A stretch of DNA of 64,000 nucleotides from Amycolatopsis palatopharyngis (GTDB lineage: Bacteria > Actinomycetota > Actinomycetes > Mycobacteriales > Pseudonocardiaceae), in the NCBI RefSeq assembly GCF_003385185.1, contig NZ_PQHZ01000006.1, positions 160,006 to 224,005 of the forward strand. The letters run 5' to 3'. Of this stretch, positions 10,169 through 18,568 are shown piece after piece; positions within the stretch are counted from its first letter, which is position 1, and each line of letters opens with the position of its first letter. The notes beneath the pieces were generated by a model. It was given only the letters and a program-made list of their open reading frames with translations. It had not been told where the DNA came from and ran no database searches. Both the position numbers and the translations under genes were made by a program.

Positions 10169-10197
10169 TTGCTTGCACAGATCAGGTCTCATACATT
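10169..10197 (+). promoter_or_regulatory. Promoter of the dimethylargininase gene, apparently leaderless
   Basis: TTGCTT (10169-10174) and TACATT (10192-10197) are 17 bases apart, and the ATG of the downstream gene begins seven bases after the -10 box. No Shine-Dalgarno sequence is present in TTTCGAATC. A transcript starting at or next to the A of the ATG would have no leader, common in actinobacteria. Confidence 0.5.
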
Positions 10198-10204
10198 TCG
10201 AATC

Positions 10205-11053
10205 ATGACGGCTCTCGTATCTTCGGACGTTCGTGTGCCCACGCCTCGCCACTACCTCATGTGCCCGCCGCGGTACTTCGCCGTCGACTACGTGATCAAT
10301 CCCTGGATGGACCCCACCCAGCCGGTGGACCGCGAACTCGCCCTCGCCCAGTGGACCCGCCTGCGCGACGCCTACTCGAGCTTCGGGCACACCGTGGACG
10401 AGATCGAGCCGCAGCCCGGCCTGCCGGACATGGTGTTCGCGGCCAACTCCGGCACGGTCATCGACTCCCACGTGCTCGGCTCCCGCTTCCGGGCACCGGA
10501 GCGCGCGGCCGAGGCAGAGCACTTCCGCCGCTGGTTCGTCGAACACGGCTACCGCGACGTGACCATGCCAACCAAGATCAATGAGGCGGAGGGCGACTTC
10601 GCCTGGACCGGGCGGTTTCTGCTCGCCGGAACCGGCTTCCGCACCGATCCCGAGGCGCACGCCGAGGCGCAGGAGGCGCTCGGGGTCCCGGTGGTGTCGC
10701 TGCGACTGACCGACCCGCGGTACTACCACCTCGACACGGCGCTGTTCGTCCTCGCGGAGGCGACCGACTCCGCGCCCGCACAGGTCGCCTACTACCCGGG
10801 GGCCTTCTCGCCGGGATCTCGCCGCGTGCTGTCCAGGCTGTTCCCCGACGCGGTGCTCGCCGACGAGGCGGATGCCTCCTGCCTCGGGCTCAACGGGGTG
10901 TCCGACGGCCGCAACGTGGTCCTGCCCGTCGAGGCCACCGCACTGGCCGCCCGCCTCGCCGAGAAGGGATACGAGCCGGTCCTCGTCGACATCTCCGAGC
11001 TGCGCAAGGCCGGCGGCGGCCCCAAGTGCTGCACCCTGGAGATCCGCAAGTAA
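10205..11053 (+). CDS. ddaH: Dimethylargininase / amidinotransferase-fold hydrolase
   Basis: The 282-aa protein belongs to the guanidino-group-modifying superfamily, which hydrolyses N-methylated arginines or related compounds to citrulline. Typical segments are MCPPRYFAVDYVINPWMD at the N-terminus, MVFAANSG, EAEGDF, a His in YYHLDTALFVL and the catalytic Cys in the C-terminal GGPKCC. The ATG at 10205 is used because it begins the conserved N-terminus and sits at the expected leaderless position; an upstream extension would add an unrelated Arg-rich stretch. It is divergent from an Lrp-family regulator, a pairing also known in mycobacteria near ornithine aminotransferase, which is absent here. 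Whether the substrate is dimethylarginine or arginine cannot be told. Confidence 0.85.
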   Translation: MTALVSSDVRVPTPRHYLMCPPRYFAVDYVINPWMDPTQPVDRELALAQWTRLRDAYSSFGHTVDEIEPQPGLPDMVFAANSGTVIDSHVLGSRFRAPERAAEAEHFRRWFVEHGYRDVTMPTKINEAEGDFAWTGRFLLAGTGFRTDPEAHAEAQEALGVPVVSLRLTDPRYYHLDTALFVLAEATDSAPAQVAYYPGAFSPGSRRVLSRLFPDAVLADEADASCLGLNGVSDGRNVVLPVEATALAARLAEKGYEPVLVDISELRKAGGGPKCCTLEIRK

Positions 11054-11067
11054 CCCCTGCCCCAGTT

Positions 11068-11089
11068 CGCACTTTCCCGGGAAAGCGCG
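11068..11089. repeat. Dispersed palindrome, core CTTTCCCGGGAAAG (copy 1)
   Basis: The 14-bp core at 11072-11085 is a perfect palindrome, with GC-rich, imperfect outer arms. It lies in the 38-base gap between two convergent genes (dimethylargininase and an ABC permease), where it could act as a two-way terminator. Three more copies occur in the window, at 38171, 47136 and 47161. Confidence 0.7.
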
Positions 11090-11091
11090 AG

Positions 11092-11973
11092 TCAGGCGGC
11101 GCGGAGGCGGCGGAGGGCTCGCCAGGCGAGGCCCCGGCGCGGCGCGAGCAGCAGGGCCAGCAGGAACACCACGGCGCTGCTGAGGCCGATCATGCCTGGG
11201 ATCGACGTGTCGAACTGCACCGCGGCGCGATGCCCGGCCAGGGAGCTGACCCAGCCGACGGCCACGGCCGCCACCAGCATCGCGGGAACCCGGTTGACCA
11301 GCAGGCGCGCGGTGGAGGCGGGTACGACGAAGAACGTGATCACCAGGATCGCGCCCACACTGTCGAACGCGACCACGGCGAGGGCCGCGACCGCCACCAG
11401 CAGGATCTGCCCGACCGCGCGGCCGCGCAGGCCGCCGAGTTCGGCGAAGTCGGGATCGAACGTGCTCGCCTGCAACGGCCGCCACAACAGCACGACGAGC
11501 AGCACGGTCAGTGCGGCGGCGGCCCCGGTGATCACCAGCGACGTGGGCACCGCCACGCCCGCCAGGTCCATCGTGCGCAGCGGCGCGAACGTGATGTCGC
11601 CGTAGATCGCCGAGTCGAGGTCGATGTGCGCCCCGGACGCGAACTGCCCGATCCCCAGAATGCCCAGCGAGAAGAGCGCGGGAAAGACCAGCACAAGCGC
11701 GGCGTCCGAGCCGACGATCGCCGTGCGCCGGATCCACTCGAAGGCCGCGACGCATGCGACGCCGAACGCGGTGGCGCCGAGAACGGTCACCGGCGACGTT
11801 CGTTCCCCGGTGAGCAGGAAGACCGCCACGATCCCCGGCAGCACGGCGTGACTGACGGCGTCCGGCAGCAGGGCCTGGCGGCGCAGGACGAGGAAGGTGC
11901 CCAGTAGCGCGCACGCCGTCGACAGCAGCCCGGCGATGAGGATGATCATCAGGTCGTCCGCGGTGAAGATCAT
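11092..11973 (-). CDS. Mn/Zn-type metal ABC transporter permease (second)
   Basis: A 293-aa, highly hydrophobic protein of the ABC-3 permease family, with around eight or nine membrane segments. Conserved features include ALLPDAVSHAVLPGI and ATFDPDFAELGG, matching its neighbour (FGDAMSHGTLPGI, ATFDPGFSAVAG), so the two permeases are paralogues that should form a heterodimeric channel. The start overlaps the first permease's stop as ATGA, and no sequence upstream of that ATG is needed. It is the last gene of a four-gene operon in the order binding protein, ATPase, permease, permease, as in SitABCD/TroABCD-type importers of Mn, Zn or Fe. Confidence 0.9.
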   Translation of the reverse strand: MIFTADDLMIILIAGLLSTACALLGTFLVLRRQALLPDAVSHAVLPGIVAVFLLTGERTSPVTVLGATAFGVACVAAFEWIRRTAIVGSDAALVLVFPALFSLGILGIGQFASGAHIDLDSAIYGDITFAPLRTMDLAGVAVPTSLVITGAAAALTVLLVVLLWRPLQASTFDPDFAELGGLRGRAVGQILLVAVAALAVVAFDSVGAILVITFFVVPASTARLLVNRVPAMLVAAVAVGWVSSLAGHRAAVQFDTSIPGMIGLSSAVVFLLALLLAPRRGLAWRALRRLRAA

Positions 11974-12872
11974 GTGGACGCGACCTCCCTCGCGGGGGAC
12001 TCCCTGCGCCTGCGAGCCCTGGCGAGCACCCCGCGCCGTGGCGCGAACACGATCGACAGCAGGGCGATCAGGGTCGCCAGCAACACGATGACCGGACCCG
12101 CGGGCAGTTCGGCCCTGCCGGAGACGACCCCGCCGATGACACCGCACAGCGCGCCGAGCACGCCGGACAGCGGGACCAGTCCGCTCAGCCTGGTGGTGAG
12201 CTGTCGCGCCGCCACCACGGGGGCCACCAACAGGGCCACCATGAGGATCGCGCCGACCGTGCGGACGCCGAGCACCACGGCCAGTGCGAGCAGACCGGTG
12301 CTCGCGGCGTCGACCGCCCACGTGGGGACTCCGGCGACCGCGCTGAAGCCGGGATCGAACGTCGCCGAGCGCAGCACGCGGAAGCCGATCGTCACGACGG
12401 CGAGGGCGAACAGGCCGAGAACCAGTGCGATCACGATGTCCCGTTCGACCATCCCGGCGGCCTGGCCGAGCAGGTAGTAGTTAAGCCCGGACTGCTCGCT
12501 GTTGCCGCTGCCCGCGATATGGGTCAACAGCACGATGCCCAGCGAGAGGGAGATGGACAGCACGACGCCGATCGCCGCGTCCGAACGCATCCGACCGACG
12601 CGCTCCAGCCCGATCATCAGGAACGCGGCCAGGGCGGCGGCCACCGCCGCACCGACGAGCAGTGCCTCCGGAGCCTTCGTCCCGGTCACCAGGAAGGCGA
12701 CGGCGATACCCGGCAGGGTGCCGTGGCTCATCGCGTCGCCGAACATGCTCCGCCTGCGCAGTACCACCAGCGGGCCGAGGGCGCCGGCCACGAAACCGAC
12801 GACCGCCGTCCCGACGACGACCACCGCGTCGGGATAGGACAGTGGCAGCCACTCCAGCAAGGTGCCGATCAT
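11970..12872 (-). CDS. Mn/Zn-type metal ABC transporter permease (first)
   Basis: This 300-aa ABC-3 family permease opens with a membrane segment after the short MIGTLLEWLPLSYPDA leader. The RRRSMFGDAMSHGTLPGIA loop, probably the contact to the ATPase or the metal path, is conserved in the family. About eight hydrophobic segments are evident, with a basic C-terminal tail (RARRRRESPAREV). Both ends overlap neighbouring genes by 4 bp, so the importer is expected to be translated as one coupled unit. Specificity cannot be read from the permease; Mn is favoured from the binding protein (see there). Confidence 0.9.
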   Translation of the reverse strand: MIGTLLEWLPLSYPDAVVVVGTAVVGFVAGALGPLVVLRRRSMFGDAMSHGTLPGIAVAFLVTGTKAPEALLVGAAVAAALAAFLMIGLERVGRMRSDAAIGVVLSISLSLGIVLLTHIAGSGNSEQSGLNYYLLGQAAGMVERDIVIALVLGLFALAVVTIGFRVLRSATFDPGFSAVAGVPTWAVDAASTGLLALAVVLGVRTVGAILMVALLVAPVVAARQLTTRLSGLVPLSGVLGALCGVIGGVVSGRAELPAGPVIVLLATLIALLSIVFAPRRGVLARARRRRESPAREVAST

Positions 12873-13633
12873 GTGCGCAGGAAGAGCGGCGTGAGGCCGA
12901 ACGCGCGCTCGAGGTTCGCCGGGGTCACGACGGACCGGGCAGGTCCGTCGGCGACCACGGTGCCGGACAGCAGGATCGCGTGGTCGAAGCGTTCCTGCAC
13001 GATGCGCAGGTCGTGGTGCACGGCGACGACCGAGCGCCCCTGCTCGCAGAGACCGCTCAGCACGTCCAGCAACGCCGACTCGGTGCGTGCGTCCACGGCG
13101 GTGAACGGCTCGTCGAGGATGACCAGGTCCGCCTGCTGGGCGAGGGCGCGGGCCAGGAACACCCGCTGACGCTGGCCGCCGGAGAGTTCGTCGATCGGCT
13201 GTTTCGCGAGGTCGAGGACGCCGACCTCGTCCATCGCCGCCGCGACGAGCGCGTCATCGTGTTTAGTGAGGCGGCGCAGCCAGCCACGGTGGGGGAAGCG
13301 GCCCATTTCCACGACCTCGACTGCCGTGATGGGAAAGTCCTGGGCGACGGTGTCCTGCTGCGGCACGTAGGCCACCCTGCGGCGGACCTGTTTCAGCGGT
13401 TCACCGAGCAGGCGCACCCGGCCGCGGACCGCTGGCATCAACCCGAGCGCGGCCTTGACCAGCGTCGACTTGCCCGCGCCATTCGGCCCGACCACCGCGG
13501 TCAGCAGGCCCGCCGGAATCTCCAGGGTGACGTCGTCAAGCACCGTCCGGCCCCCGTAGGAGGCGCTGACTCCCGTGAGTGCCAGCGCCGGGGCCGATAC
13601 GGCGTCCGCCTTCCCCTGTGCCGTCATCGTCAT
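12869..13633 (-). CDS. Metal ABC transporter ATP-binding protein
   Basis: The 254-aa ATPase subunit has all nucleotide-binding motifs: Walker A GPNGAGKST near residue 50, the Q-loop in AYVPQQDTV, the ABC signature LSGGQRQRV, Walker B LVILDEPF and the switch His in AVHHDLR. It powers import through the two permeases encoded next to it. It overlaps the first permease and the binding-protein gene by 4 bp. A short, variable N-terminal extension (about 15 residues) precedes the domain; a later start is possible but would lose the overlap with the binding-protein stop. Confidence 0.93.
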   Translation of the reverse strand: MTMTAQGKADAVSAPALALTGVSASYGGRTVLDDVTLEIPAGLLTAVVGPNGAGKSTLVKAALGLMPAVRGRVRLLGEPLKQVRRRVAYVPQQDTVAQDFPITAVEVVEMGRFPHRGWLRRLTKHDDALVAAAMDEVGVLDLAKQPIDELSGGQRQRVFLARALAQQADLVILDEPFTAVDARTESALLDVLSGLCEQGRSVVAVHHDLRIVQERFDHAILLSGTVVADGPARSVVTPANLERAFGLTPLFLRT

Positions 13634-14637
13634 GTCAGCCCCGCAACGAGTTGGGCGGCGTTCGCGCGGATCATGCCGAGGTAGGTCCCTTCCGGTGTGC
13701 CGTCGTCGCCCGCGGAATCGGAGTACAGCTCGCCACCGATGCGGACCTCCTTTCCCTGCTGCCGTACGGCCGCGAGCACCGAGTCGAGCATCTGCCGGGG
13801 TACGCTGGTCTCCACGAACACCGATGGGACCCCGCTGCCGGCGATGCGCGCGGCGACCCTGCCGACATCGGTTGTCGTCGCCTCGGACTGTGTCGAGATC
13901 CCCTGGATCGCCACGACGTTCATGCCGAACGCCCTGCCGAAGTAGCGGAACGCGTCGTGTGAGGTGACGAGCTGCCGGTGCTCCGGGGGGATCTGCTCGA
14001 CGGCCGCGCGGACCTCATCGGAGAGGGCGAGCACCTGTGACCGGTACTGCTCGCCCCTGTGCCGGTAGTCAGCGGCGTGTTTCGGATCGAGCTCCGCCAG
14101 CTGATCGGTGACCGCTTGCACGACGTAGGCCCACAGTTCGGGGTCGAACCACACGTGCGGGTCGTACTCCTCTTCCGGCGCCGCGTCGGCGGGCGGGCTG
14201 AGCAGCAGGTCTCGTGGAATGGTGGCCCCGGCGAACAACACCGGCCGCGATCGCCCGATCTCCTCGAGGGTCCGTTGTAGTGAGCCCTCGAGGTACAGCC
14301 CGACCGCGAAGACGGCGTCGGCCTGGCGCATTTCGCGCAGGTCACTCGCCTTGGCCTGGTACAGGTGCGGGTCCACGCCAGGTGGCATGAGCCGCACCGT
14401 CTCGATGTGCGGGCCGCCGACCTGGCGCACGGTGTCGTCCAGGAAATTCGTCGTCGTCACGATCCTCGGCTTCCCGGTCGTCGCCGATGCCGTTTCGTTT
14501 GCCGAGCGCACCGCCTGAACGGTGACGAGGGTCAGCACCAGCACTGCCGTCGCGCAGAGTGCGACGACCGAGAGCGCCTGTCGCCTCCGCGCACTGCGGC
14601 GGGCTCGGGCACCGTGCCGCCTGTCCGCGGTGTCCAT
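13630..14637 (-). CDS. Metal ABC transporter substrate-binding protein (ZnuA/MntC-like)
   Basis: At 335 aa, it has a basic N-terminus (RARRSARRRQ) and a membrane/signal segment at about residues 22-42 without a clear lipobox, so it may stay anchored by that segment. The mature domain shows the metal-ligand regions of the cluster A-I binding proteins: PGVDPHLYQAK, EYDPHVWFDPE and LVTSHDAFRYF. The His-rich loop common in zinc-specific ZnuA proteins is missing, which favours manganese or iron over zinc, though only weakly. GGAGG lies six bases before the ATG. It heads the four-gene importer operon and sits under a palindrome-containing promoter. Confidence 0.88.
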   Translation of the reverse strand: MDTADRRHGARARRSARRRQALSVVALCATAVLVLTLVTVQAVRSANETASATTGKPRIVTTTNFLDDTVRQVGGPHIETVRLMPPGVDPHLYQAKASDLREMRQADAVFAVGLYLEGSLQRTLEEIGRSRPVLFAGATIPRDLLLSPPADAAPEEEYDPHVWFDPELWAYVVQAVTDQLAELDPKHAADYRHRGEQYRSQVLALSDEVRAAVEQIPPEHRQLVTSHDAFRYFGRAFGMNVVAIQGISTQSEATTTDVGRVAARIAGSGVPSVFVETSVPRQMLDSVLAAVRQQGKEVRIGGELYSDSAGDDGTPEGTYLGMIRANAAQLVAGLT

Positions 14638-14669
14638 CGACGACCTCCAAAGTTCGCTGCGCCGAAATT

Positions 14670-14701
14670 CAGTATACGGGCAAGCGAATACTGGTACGCA
14701 A
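14670..14701 (-). promoter_or_regulatory. Promoter with CAGTAT-N12-ATACTG operator before the metal importer
   Basis: On the minus strand TTGCGT (14701-14696) and TATACT (14676-14671) form a promoter with a 19-base spacer, ending about 33 bases before the binding-protein ATG. A perfect inverted repeat, CAGTAT (14670-14675) and ATACTG (14688-14693), covers the -10 box and most of the spacer. That is where a metal-responsive repressor such as a DtxR/MntR or Fur/Zur-type protein would act. It does not match the IdeR or mycobacterial Zur boxes I know, so the regulator is open. The rest of the 208-base gap to the divergent methyltransferase gene shows nothing else recognisable. Confidence 0.5.
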
Positions 14702-14845
14702 GGCTGGTCGGGTGCCGAGTGCCCGCCAGGTCTCGATTGGGAGTCGGTCCGCTGTCGCTCGCCGTGGCCGTGTAACGAGCCTTCGGCGGGCGGCGAATCA
14801 GGTGTTGCACCACATCGCACGTTCGGCGAGCCCTGGAGTGGCTTG

Positions 14846-16081
14846 ATGACAGCATGCAGACTCTGCGGTTCGACGAACCTGGCAAGCGTCGTCGATCTCG
14901 GGGCGACCCCGCCATGCGAGCGTTTCCTCACCGCGGAGGATCTCGAGCAGCCGGAGGTCACCTACCCGCTGCATCTGCGGCTCTGCGCCGACTGCAGGCT
15001 CGCCCAGATTCCGCCGTTGATCACACCGGAGGAGACGTTCACCGAGTACGCCTACTTCTCGTCGTACTCGGCATCCTGGGTGCGGCACGCTCAGGAGTTC
15101 GTATCGGAAGCCGTTCAACGGCTCCAGCTCGGCGCGGATTCGTTCGTCGTCGAGGTCGCGAGTAACGATGGGTATCTGCTGAAGCACGTCGCGGCACAGC
15201 GAATCCGTTGCCTAGGGGTGGAACCGTCGGTGAACGTCGGGCAGGCGGCACGCGACGCCGGAGTGCCCACGGTGACTGCCTTCCTCGACAGGGAGACCGG
15301 GGAGGCACTGCGTGCCGAGCACGGGCCAGCAGACCTCGTGGTGGCCAACAACGTCTACGCGCACATCCCGGACATCATCGGCTTCACCCTCGGACTCAGG
15401 TCGCTGGTCGGCGACCGTGGCTGGGTGTCCATCGAGGTCCAGCACCTGCTCACGCTGGTGCGGCAGAACCAGTACGACACGATCTATCACGAGCACTTCC
15501 AGTACTACACCGTCGACTCCGCCACCCGGGCACTCGCGCTCGGCGGGCTGTCCGTTGTGGACGTCGAACTGCTCCCGACGCACGGCGGGTCGATTCGGCT
15601 GTGGGCCAGGCCCGACGAGGTGGCAGGCGAGCCGAGCGGGCGGATGCTGGATGTGCTGGCGGAGGAGAAGGCCGCCGGGCTGCACGAGCTCTCGGGCTAC
15701 ACCGAGTTCGCGGCGCGGGTGGCGCGAGTGCGCAGGGAACTGCTGCAGTTCCTGACCACGGCCGCCGAACGTGGCGAGACCGTGGTCGGTTACGGCGCCC
15801 CGGGTAAGGGAAACACCCTGCTCAATCACTGCGGGATCCGGCCCGACCTCTTGGCCTACACCGTCGATCGCAACCCGTACAAGCACGGCAGGTTCACTCC
15901 GGGAACCCGGATTCCGGTGCTTCCCACCGAGCAGATCGCCCTTGACCGGCCCGACTACGTTCTCGTGCTGCCGTGGAACCTGCGCGACGAGATCACCGAA
16001 CAACTGTCCTATGTACACGATTGGGGCGGCAGGCTGGTCTTTCCCATACCGGCTCTCGACATCGTGGGGATCCAGAGATGA
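14846..16081 (+). CDS. Sugar C-methyltransferase (class I SAM methyltransferase)
   Basis: The 411-aa protein has the three-part build of NDP-hexose C-methyltransferases (TylC3 type): an N-terminal Cys-rich zinc site (CRLCGS, PPCERF, CADCRLAQIP), a central SAM fold (VVEVASNDGYLL, then LVVANNVYAHIPDI), and a C-terminal domain with GYGAPGKGNTLLNH. Such enzymes add a methyl group to C-3 of 4-keto sugar nucleotides. GGAG lies seven bases before the ATG, which also places the zinc motif right at the N-terminus. It is the first gene of the plus-strand sugar operon, so the polysaccharide likely contains a branched sugar; the exact sugar is unknown. Confidence 0.88.
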   Translation: MTACRLCGSTNLASVVDLGATPPCERFLTAEDLEQPEVTYPLHLRLCADCRLAQIPPLITPEETFTEYAYFSSYSASWVRHAQEFVSEAVQRLQLGADSFVVEVASNDGYLLKHVAAQRIRCLGVEPSVNVGQAARDAGVPTVTAFLDRETGEALRAEHGPADLVVANNVYAHIPDIIGFTLGLRSLVGDRGWVSIEVQHLLTLVRQNQYDTIYHEHFQYYTVDSATRALALGGLSVVDVELLPTHGGSIRLWARPDEVAGEPSGRMLDVLAEEKAAGLHELSGYTEFAARVARVRRELLQFLTTAAERGETVVGYGAPGKGNTLLNHCGIRPDLLAYTVDRNPYKHGRFTPGTRIPVLPTEQIALDRPDYVLVLPWNLRDEITEQLSYVHDWGGRLVFPIPALDIVGIQR

Positions 16082-16872
16082 AAGTTGTCCTGTTCTGTGG
16101 TGGTTACGGCATGCGGATGCGTGGCGGCACCCAGCCGGATGTGCCGAAGCCGATGCAGATGGTCGGACCGCGCCCGTTGATCTGGCACGTCATGCGTTAC
16201 TACGCGCACTTCGGACACACGGAGTTCGTGCTCTGCCTCGGCTACGGTGCCCACCACGTCAAGGACTTCTTCCTCAACTACGAGGAGACGACGTCCAACG
16301 ACTTCATCCTCTCCGGTGGCAGGGCCCGGCTGCTGTCCACCGACATCTCCGACTGGTCGATCTCGTTCATCCAGACCGGAATCGAGTCCGCGATCGGCGA
16401 GCGTCTGCGCCGGGTGCGTGACCATCTCGAAGGCGACGAAATGTTTCTCGCCAACTATGCCGACGTGCTCACCGACGCACCGCTGGCCGAGATGATCGAG
16501 CGGTTCGAGAACTCGGACGCGGGTGCTTCGATGATGGTCGTCCCCCCGCAGTCGTCGTTCCACTGTGTGGAGATGGACGAGGGTGGAATGGTCGGTTCGA
16601 TCACCGCGGTCAGCGAGATGCCGCTGTGGGAGAACGGCGGATACTTCGTGCTGCGCCAAGAGATCTTCGACCACATCCCGGAGAACGGTGACCTTGTGGC
16701 CGACGGCTGCGGGGAACTCGCGAAGCGCGGACGGCTGCTCGCCTATCCGTACCGCGGCTTCTGGAAGCCGACCGACACCGTCAAGGAACGCTACGCGTTG
16801 GACGAGGGGTATGCCCGGGGCGAACGCCCGTGGGCGCTCTGGGAGAACCGCCCAGCCACTGCGAGCGCCTGA
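16078..16872 (+). CDS. Sugar-1-phosphate nucleotidyltransferase (glucose-1-phosphate cytidylyltransferase-like)
   Basis: A 264-aa NTP_transferase family protein. The nucleotide-binding N-terminus FCGGYGMRMRG and VPKPMQMVGPRPLIWHVM match RfbF-type cytidylyltransferases, which join CTP and glucose 1-phosphate to CDP-glucose, the first step toward CDP-deoxyhexoses. The region EMFLANYADVLTD carries the metal-binding Asp. It overlaps the preceding methyltransferase gene by ATGA and the following deacetylase by one base. No CDP-glucose 4,6-dehydratase is recognisable in the operon, so either the epimerase-like gene below does another job or that enzyme is encoded elsewhere. CTP as the substrate is inferred. 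Confidence 0.82.
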   Translation: MKVVLFCGGYGMRMRGGTQPDVPKPMQMVGPRPLIWHVMRYYAHFGHTEFVLCLGYGAHHVKDFFLNYEETTSNDFILSGGRARLLSTDISDWSISFIQTGIESAIGERLRRVRDHLEGDEMFLANYADVLTDAPLAEMIERFENSDAGASMMVVPPQSSFHCVEMDEGGMVGSITAVSEMPLWENGGYFVLRQEIFDHIPENGDLVADGCGELAKRGRLLAYPYRGFWKPTDTVKERYALDEGYARGERPWALWENRPATASA

Positions 16873-17540
16873 TGATCGGGTTGCGGGCAGGCGTGGTGAA
16901 CAGCATCGTCGTGCTCGGCGCGCACTGTGACGACATCGCGATCGGTGCGGGCGGCACATTGCTCACGCTCTGCTCGGCCGTACCCGGAATCCGGGTCGAC
17001 GCACTCGTCCTCTCCGGTGGTGGAACCGAGCGGGAGGACGAGGAGCGCGCAGCGCTCGCCGCCTTCTGTCCCGGCGCGGACCTCGAACTCACCGTGCTGA
17101 AACTGCCGGACGGACGGCTGCCCGCCCACTGGGACGAGGCGAAGGACGCCATGGAAGAACTGCGGTCACGAACGGACCCGGATCTCGTTCTCGCGCCACG
17201 CACCGAGGACGCGCATCAGGATCACCGTGGCCTCGCCACCCTGGTGCCGACCGCGTTCCGGGACCATCTCGTGCTCGGCTACGAGATCGTCAAATGGGAC
17301 GGCGACCTCGGCAGGCCCGTCGCCTACCAGCCGCTCACCACGGAGGTAGCCGAGCAGAAGGTGCGGCTGCTGCAGGAGCACTACCCCTCGCAGCGGCACC
17401 GTCCCTGGTACGACCGAGAGGCGTTCCTCGGACTCGCGCGCATCCGGGGCATCGAATGCCACGCGCACTATGCGGAGGGCTTCTCCGTGACCAAGGCGGT
17501 TCTCGATCTGGGAACGGCGCTTCACGCCAGGAAGGGATGA
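16872..17540 (+). CDS. PIG-L/LmbE family deacetylase
   Basis: The 222-aa protein has the zinc-site motif of this family as AHCDDIAIGAGG near residue 19 (usually PHPDDE or AHPDDE) and a second His motif EDAHQDHRG near residue 114. PIG-L enzymes remove acetyl groups from N-acetylated sugars such as GlcNAc conjugates. The His-Cys-Asp-Asp variant still keeps a His and an Asp for zinc. The start overlaps the previous stop as TGATG. In the middle of a sugar-nucleotide operon it probably deacetylates an intermediate or the growing glycan; the substrate is unknown. Confidence 0.85.
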   Translation: MIGLRAGVVNSIVVLGAHCDDIAIGAGGTLLTLCSAVPGIRVDALVLSGGGTEREDEERAALAAFCPGADLELTVLKLPDGRLPAHWDEAKDAMEELRSRTDPDLVLAPRTEDAHQDHRGLATLVPTAFRDHLVLGYEIVKWDGDLGRPVAYQPLTTEVAEQKVRLLQEHYPSQRHRPWYDREAFLGLARIRGIECHAHYAEGFSVTKAVLDLGTALHARKG

Positions 17541-18568
17541 AGACCATGCGTGTGTTGCTGACCGGGCACCAGGGTTACCTGGGCACGGTAATGGCTCCCG
17601 TGCTCGCTGCCGAGGGCCATGACATCACCGGTCTCGATTCCGGGCTGTTCGCCGAATGCGTTCTCGGTGACGCACCACTGGATCCACCGGGACACCGCGT
17701 CGACCTGCGCGACGTCACCGCGACGCAGCTGTCCGGAGTGGACGCCGTCGTGCACCTGGCCGCGCTGTCCAATGATCCACTCGGCGCGCTCGCTCCGGAT
17801 CTGACCTACGACATCAACCACAGCGCATCGGTTCGCCTGGCGCGTCTGGCCAAAGACGCCGGTGTGCGCCGGTTCCTGTATGCCTCGACCTGTTCGGTGT
17901 ACGGCGCTTCCGGCGATGCTGGATTGGTGGGCGAGGACGCGCCACTGCGACCGGTCACCCCGTATGCCGAGTCGAAGGTGCGGGTCGAGGACGATCTGCA
18001 CGAGCTGGCCGACGACGACTTCACCCCGGTGTTCCTGCGCAACGCGACCGCGTTCGGGTTCTCGCCCCGTCTGCGGGCCGATATCGTGCTGAACAACCTG
18101 GTGGGTCATGCCTGTTTGTCCGGCGAGGTACGGGTGTTGTCGGACGGTACGCCGTGGCGGCCGCTGGTGCACGCCGCCGACATCGCACGCGCGTTCGCGG
18201 CGGCGCTGACCGCACCCAAGGAGTCCTTGCACGACCGGGCGTTCAACATCGGGACCGAGCGCAACAACCTGACGGTCGCCCAGATCGCCGACGAGGTCGT
18301 GGAGGCGGTGCCCGGCTCGCGGCTGGTGATCACCGGGGAGGCCGGTGCGGACCCGCGTTCGTACAGGGTGGACTTCTCACGTTTCCGCGGTGCTGTCGCC
18401 GGCTTCGACTGCGCATGGTCGGTGAAGGACGGTGCGGTGGAGCTGGCCGAGGCGTATCAGCGGTTCGGACTCACCAGGAACGGATTCGAACAGCGGTTCA
18501 CCAGGCTGGCGTGGCTGAAGAACCGGACCGAGGCAGACGTCGTCGACGACACGCTGCGACACAGCTGA
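17537..18568 (+). CDS. NAD-dependent sugar-nucleotide epimerase/dehydratase (SDR)
   Basis: This 343-aa extended short-chain dehydrogenase has the nucleotide-binding loop TGHQGYLG at the N-terminus, STCSVYG near residue 117 and the catalytic YAESK near residue 148, so the Ser/Tyr/Lys triad is complete. PFAM-type members act as epimerases, dehydratases or 4-ketoreductases on NDP-sugars. The ATG overlaps the deacetylase stop, and a second ATG nine bases later is an equally good start. The gene also overlaps the next one by one base. In this operon it is the only candidate for a dehydratase or ketoreductase step. Confidence 0.85.
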   Translation: MKTMRVLLTGHQGYLGTVMAPVLAAEGHDITGLDSGLFAECVLGDAPLDPPGHRVDLRDVTATQLSGVDAVVHLAALSNDPLGALAPDLTYDINHSASVRLARLAKDAGVRRFLYASTCSVYGASGDAGLVGEDAPLRPVTPYAESKVRVEDDLHELADDDFTPVFLRNATAFGFSPRLRADIVLNNLVGHACLSGEVRVLSDGTPWRPLVHAADIARAFAAALTAPKESLHDRAFNIGTERNNLTVAQIADEVVEAVPGSRLVITGEAGADPRSYRVDFSRFRGAVAGFDCAWSVKDGAVELAEAYQRFGLTRNGFEQRFTRLAWLKNRTEADVVDDTLRHS

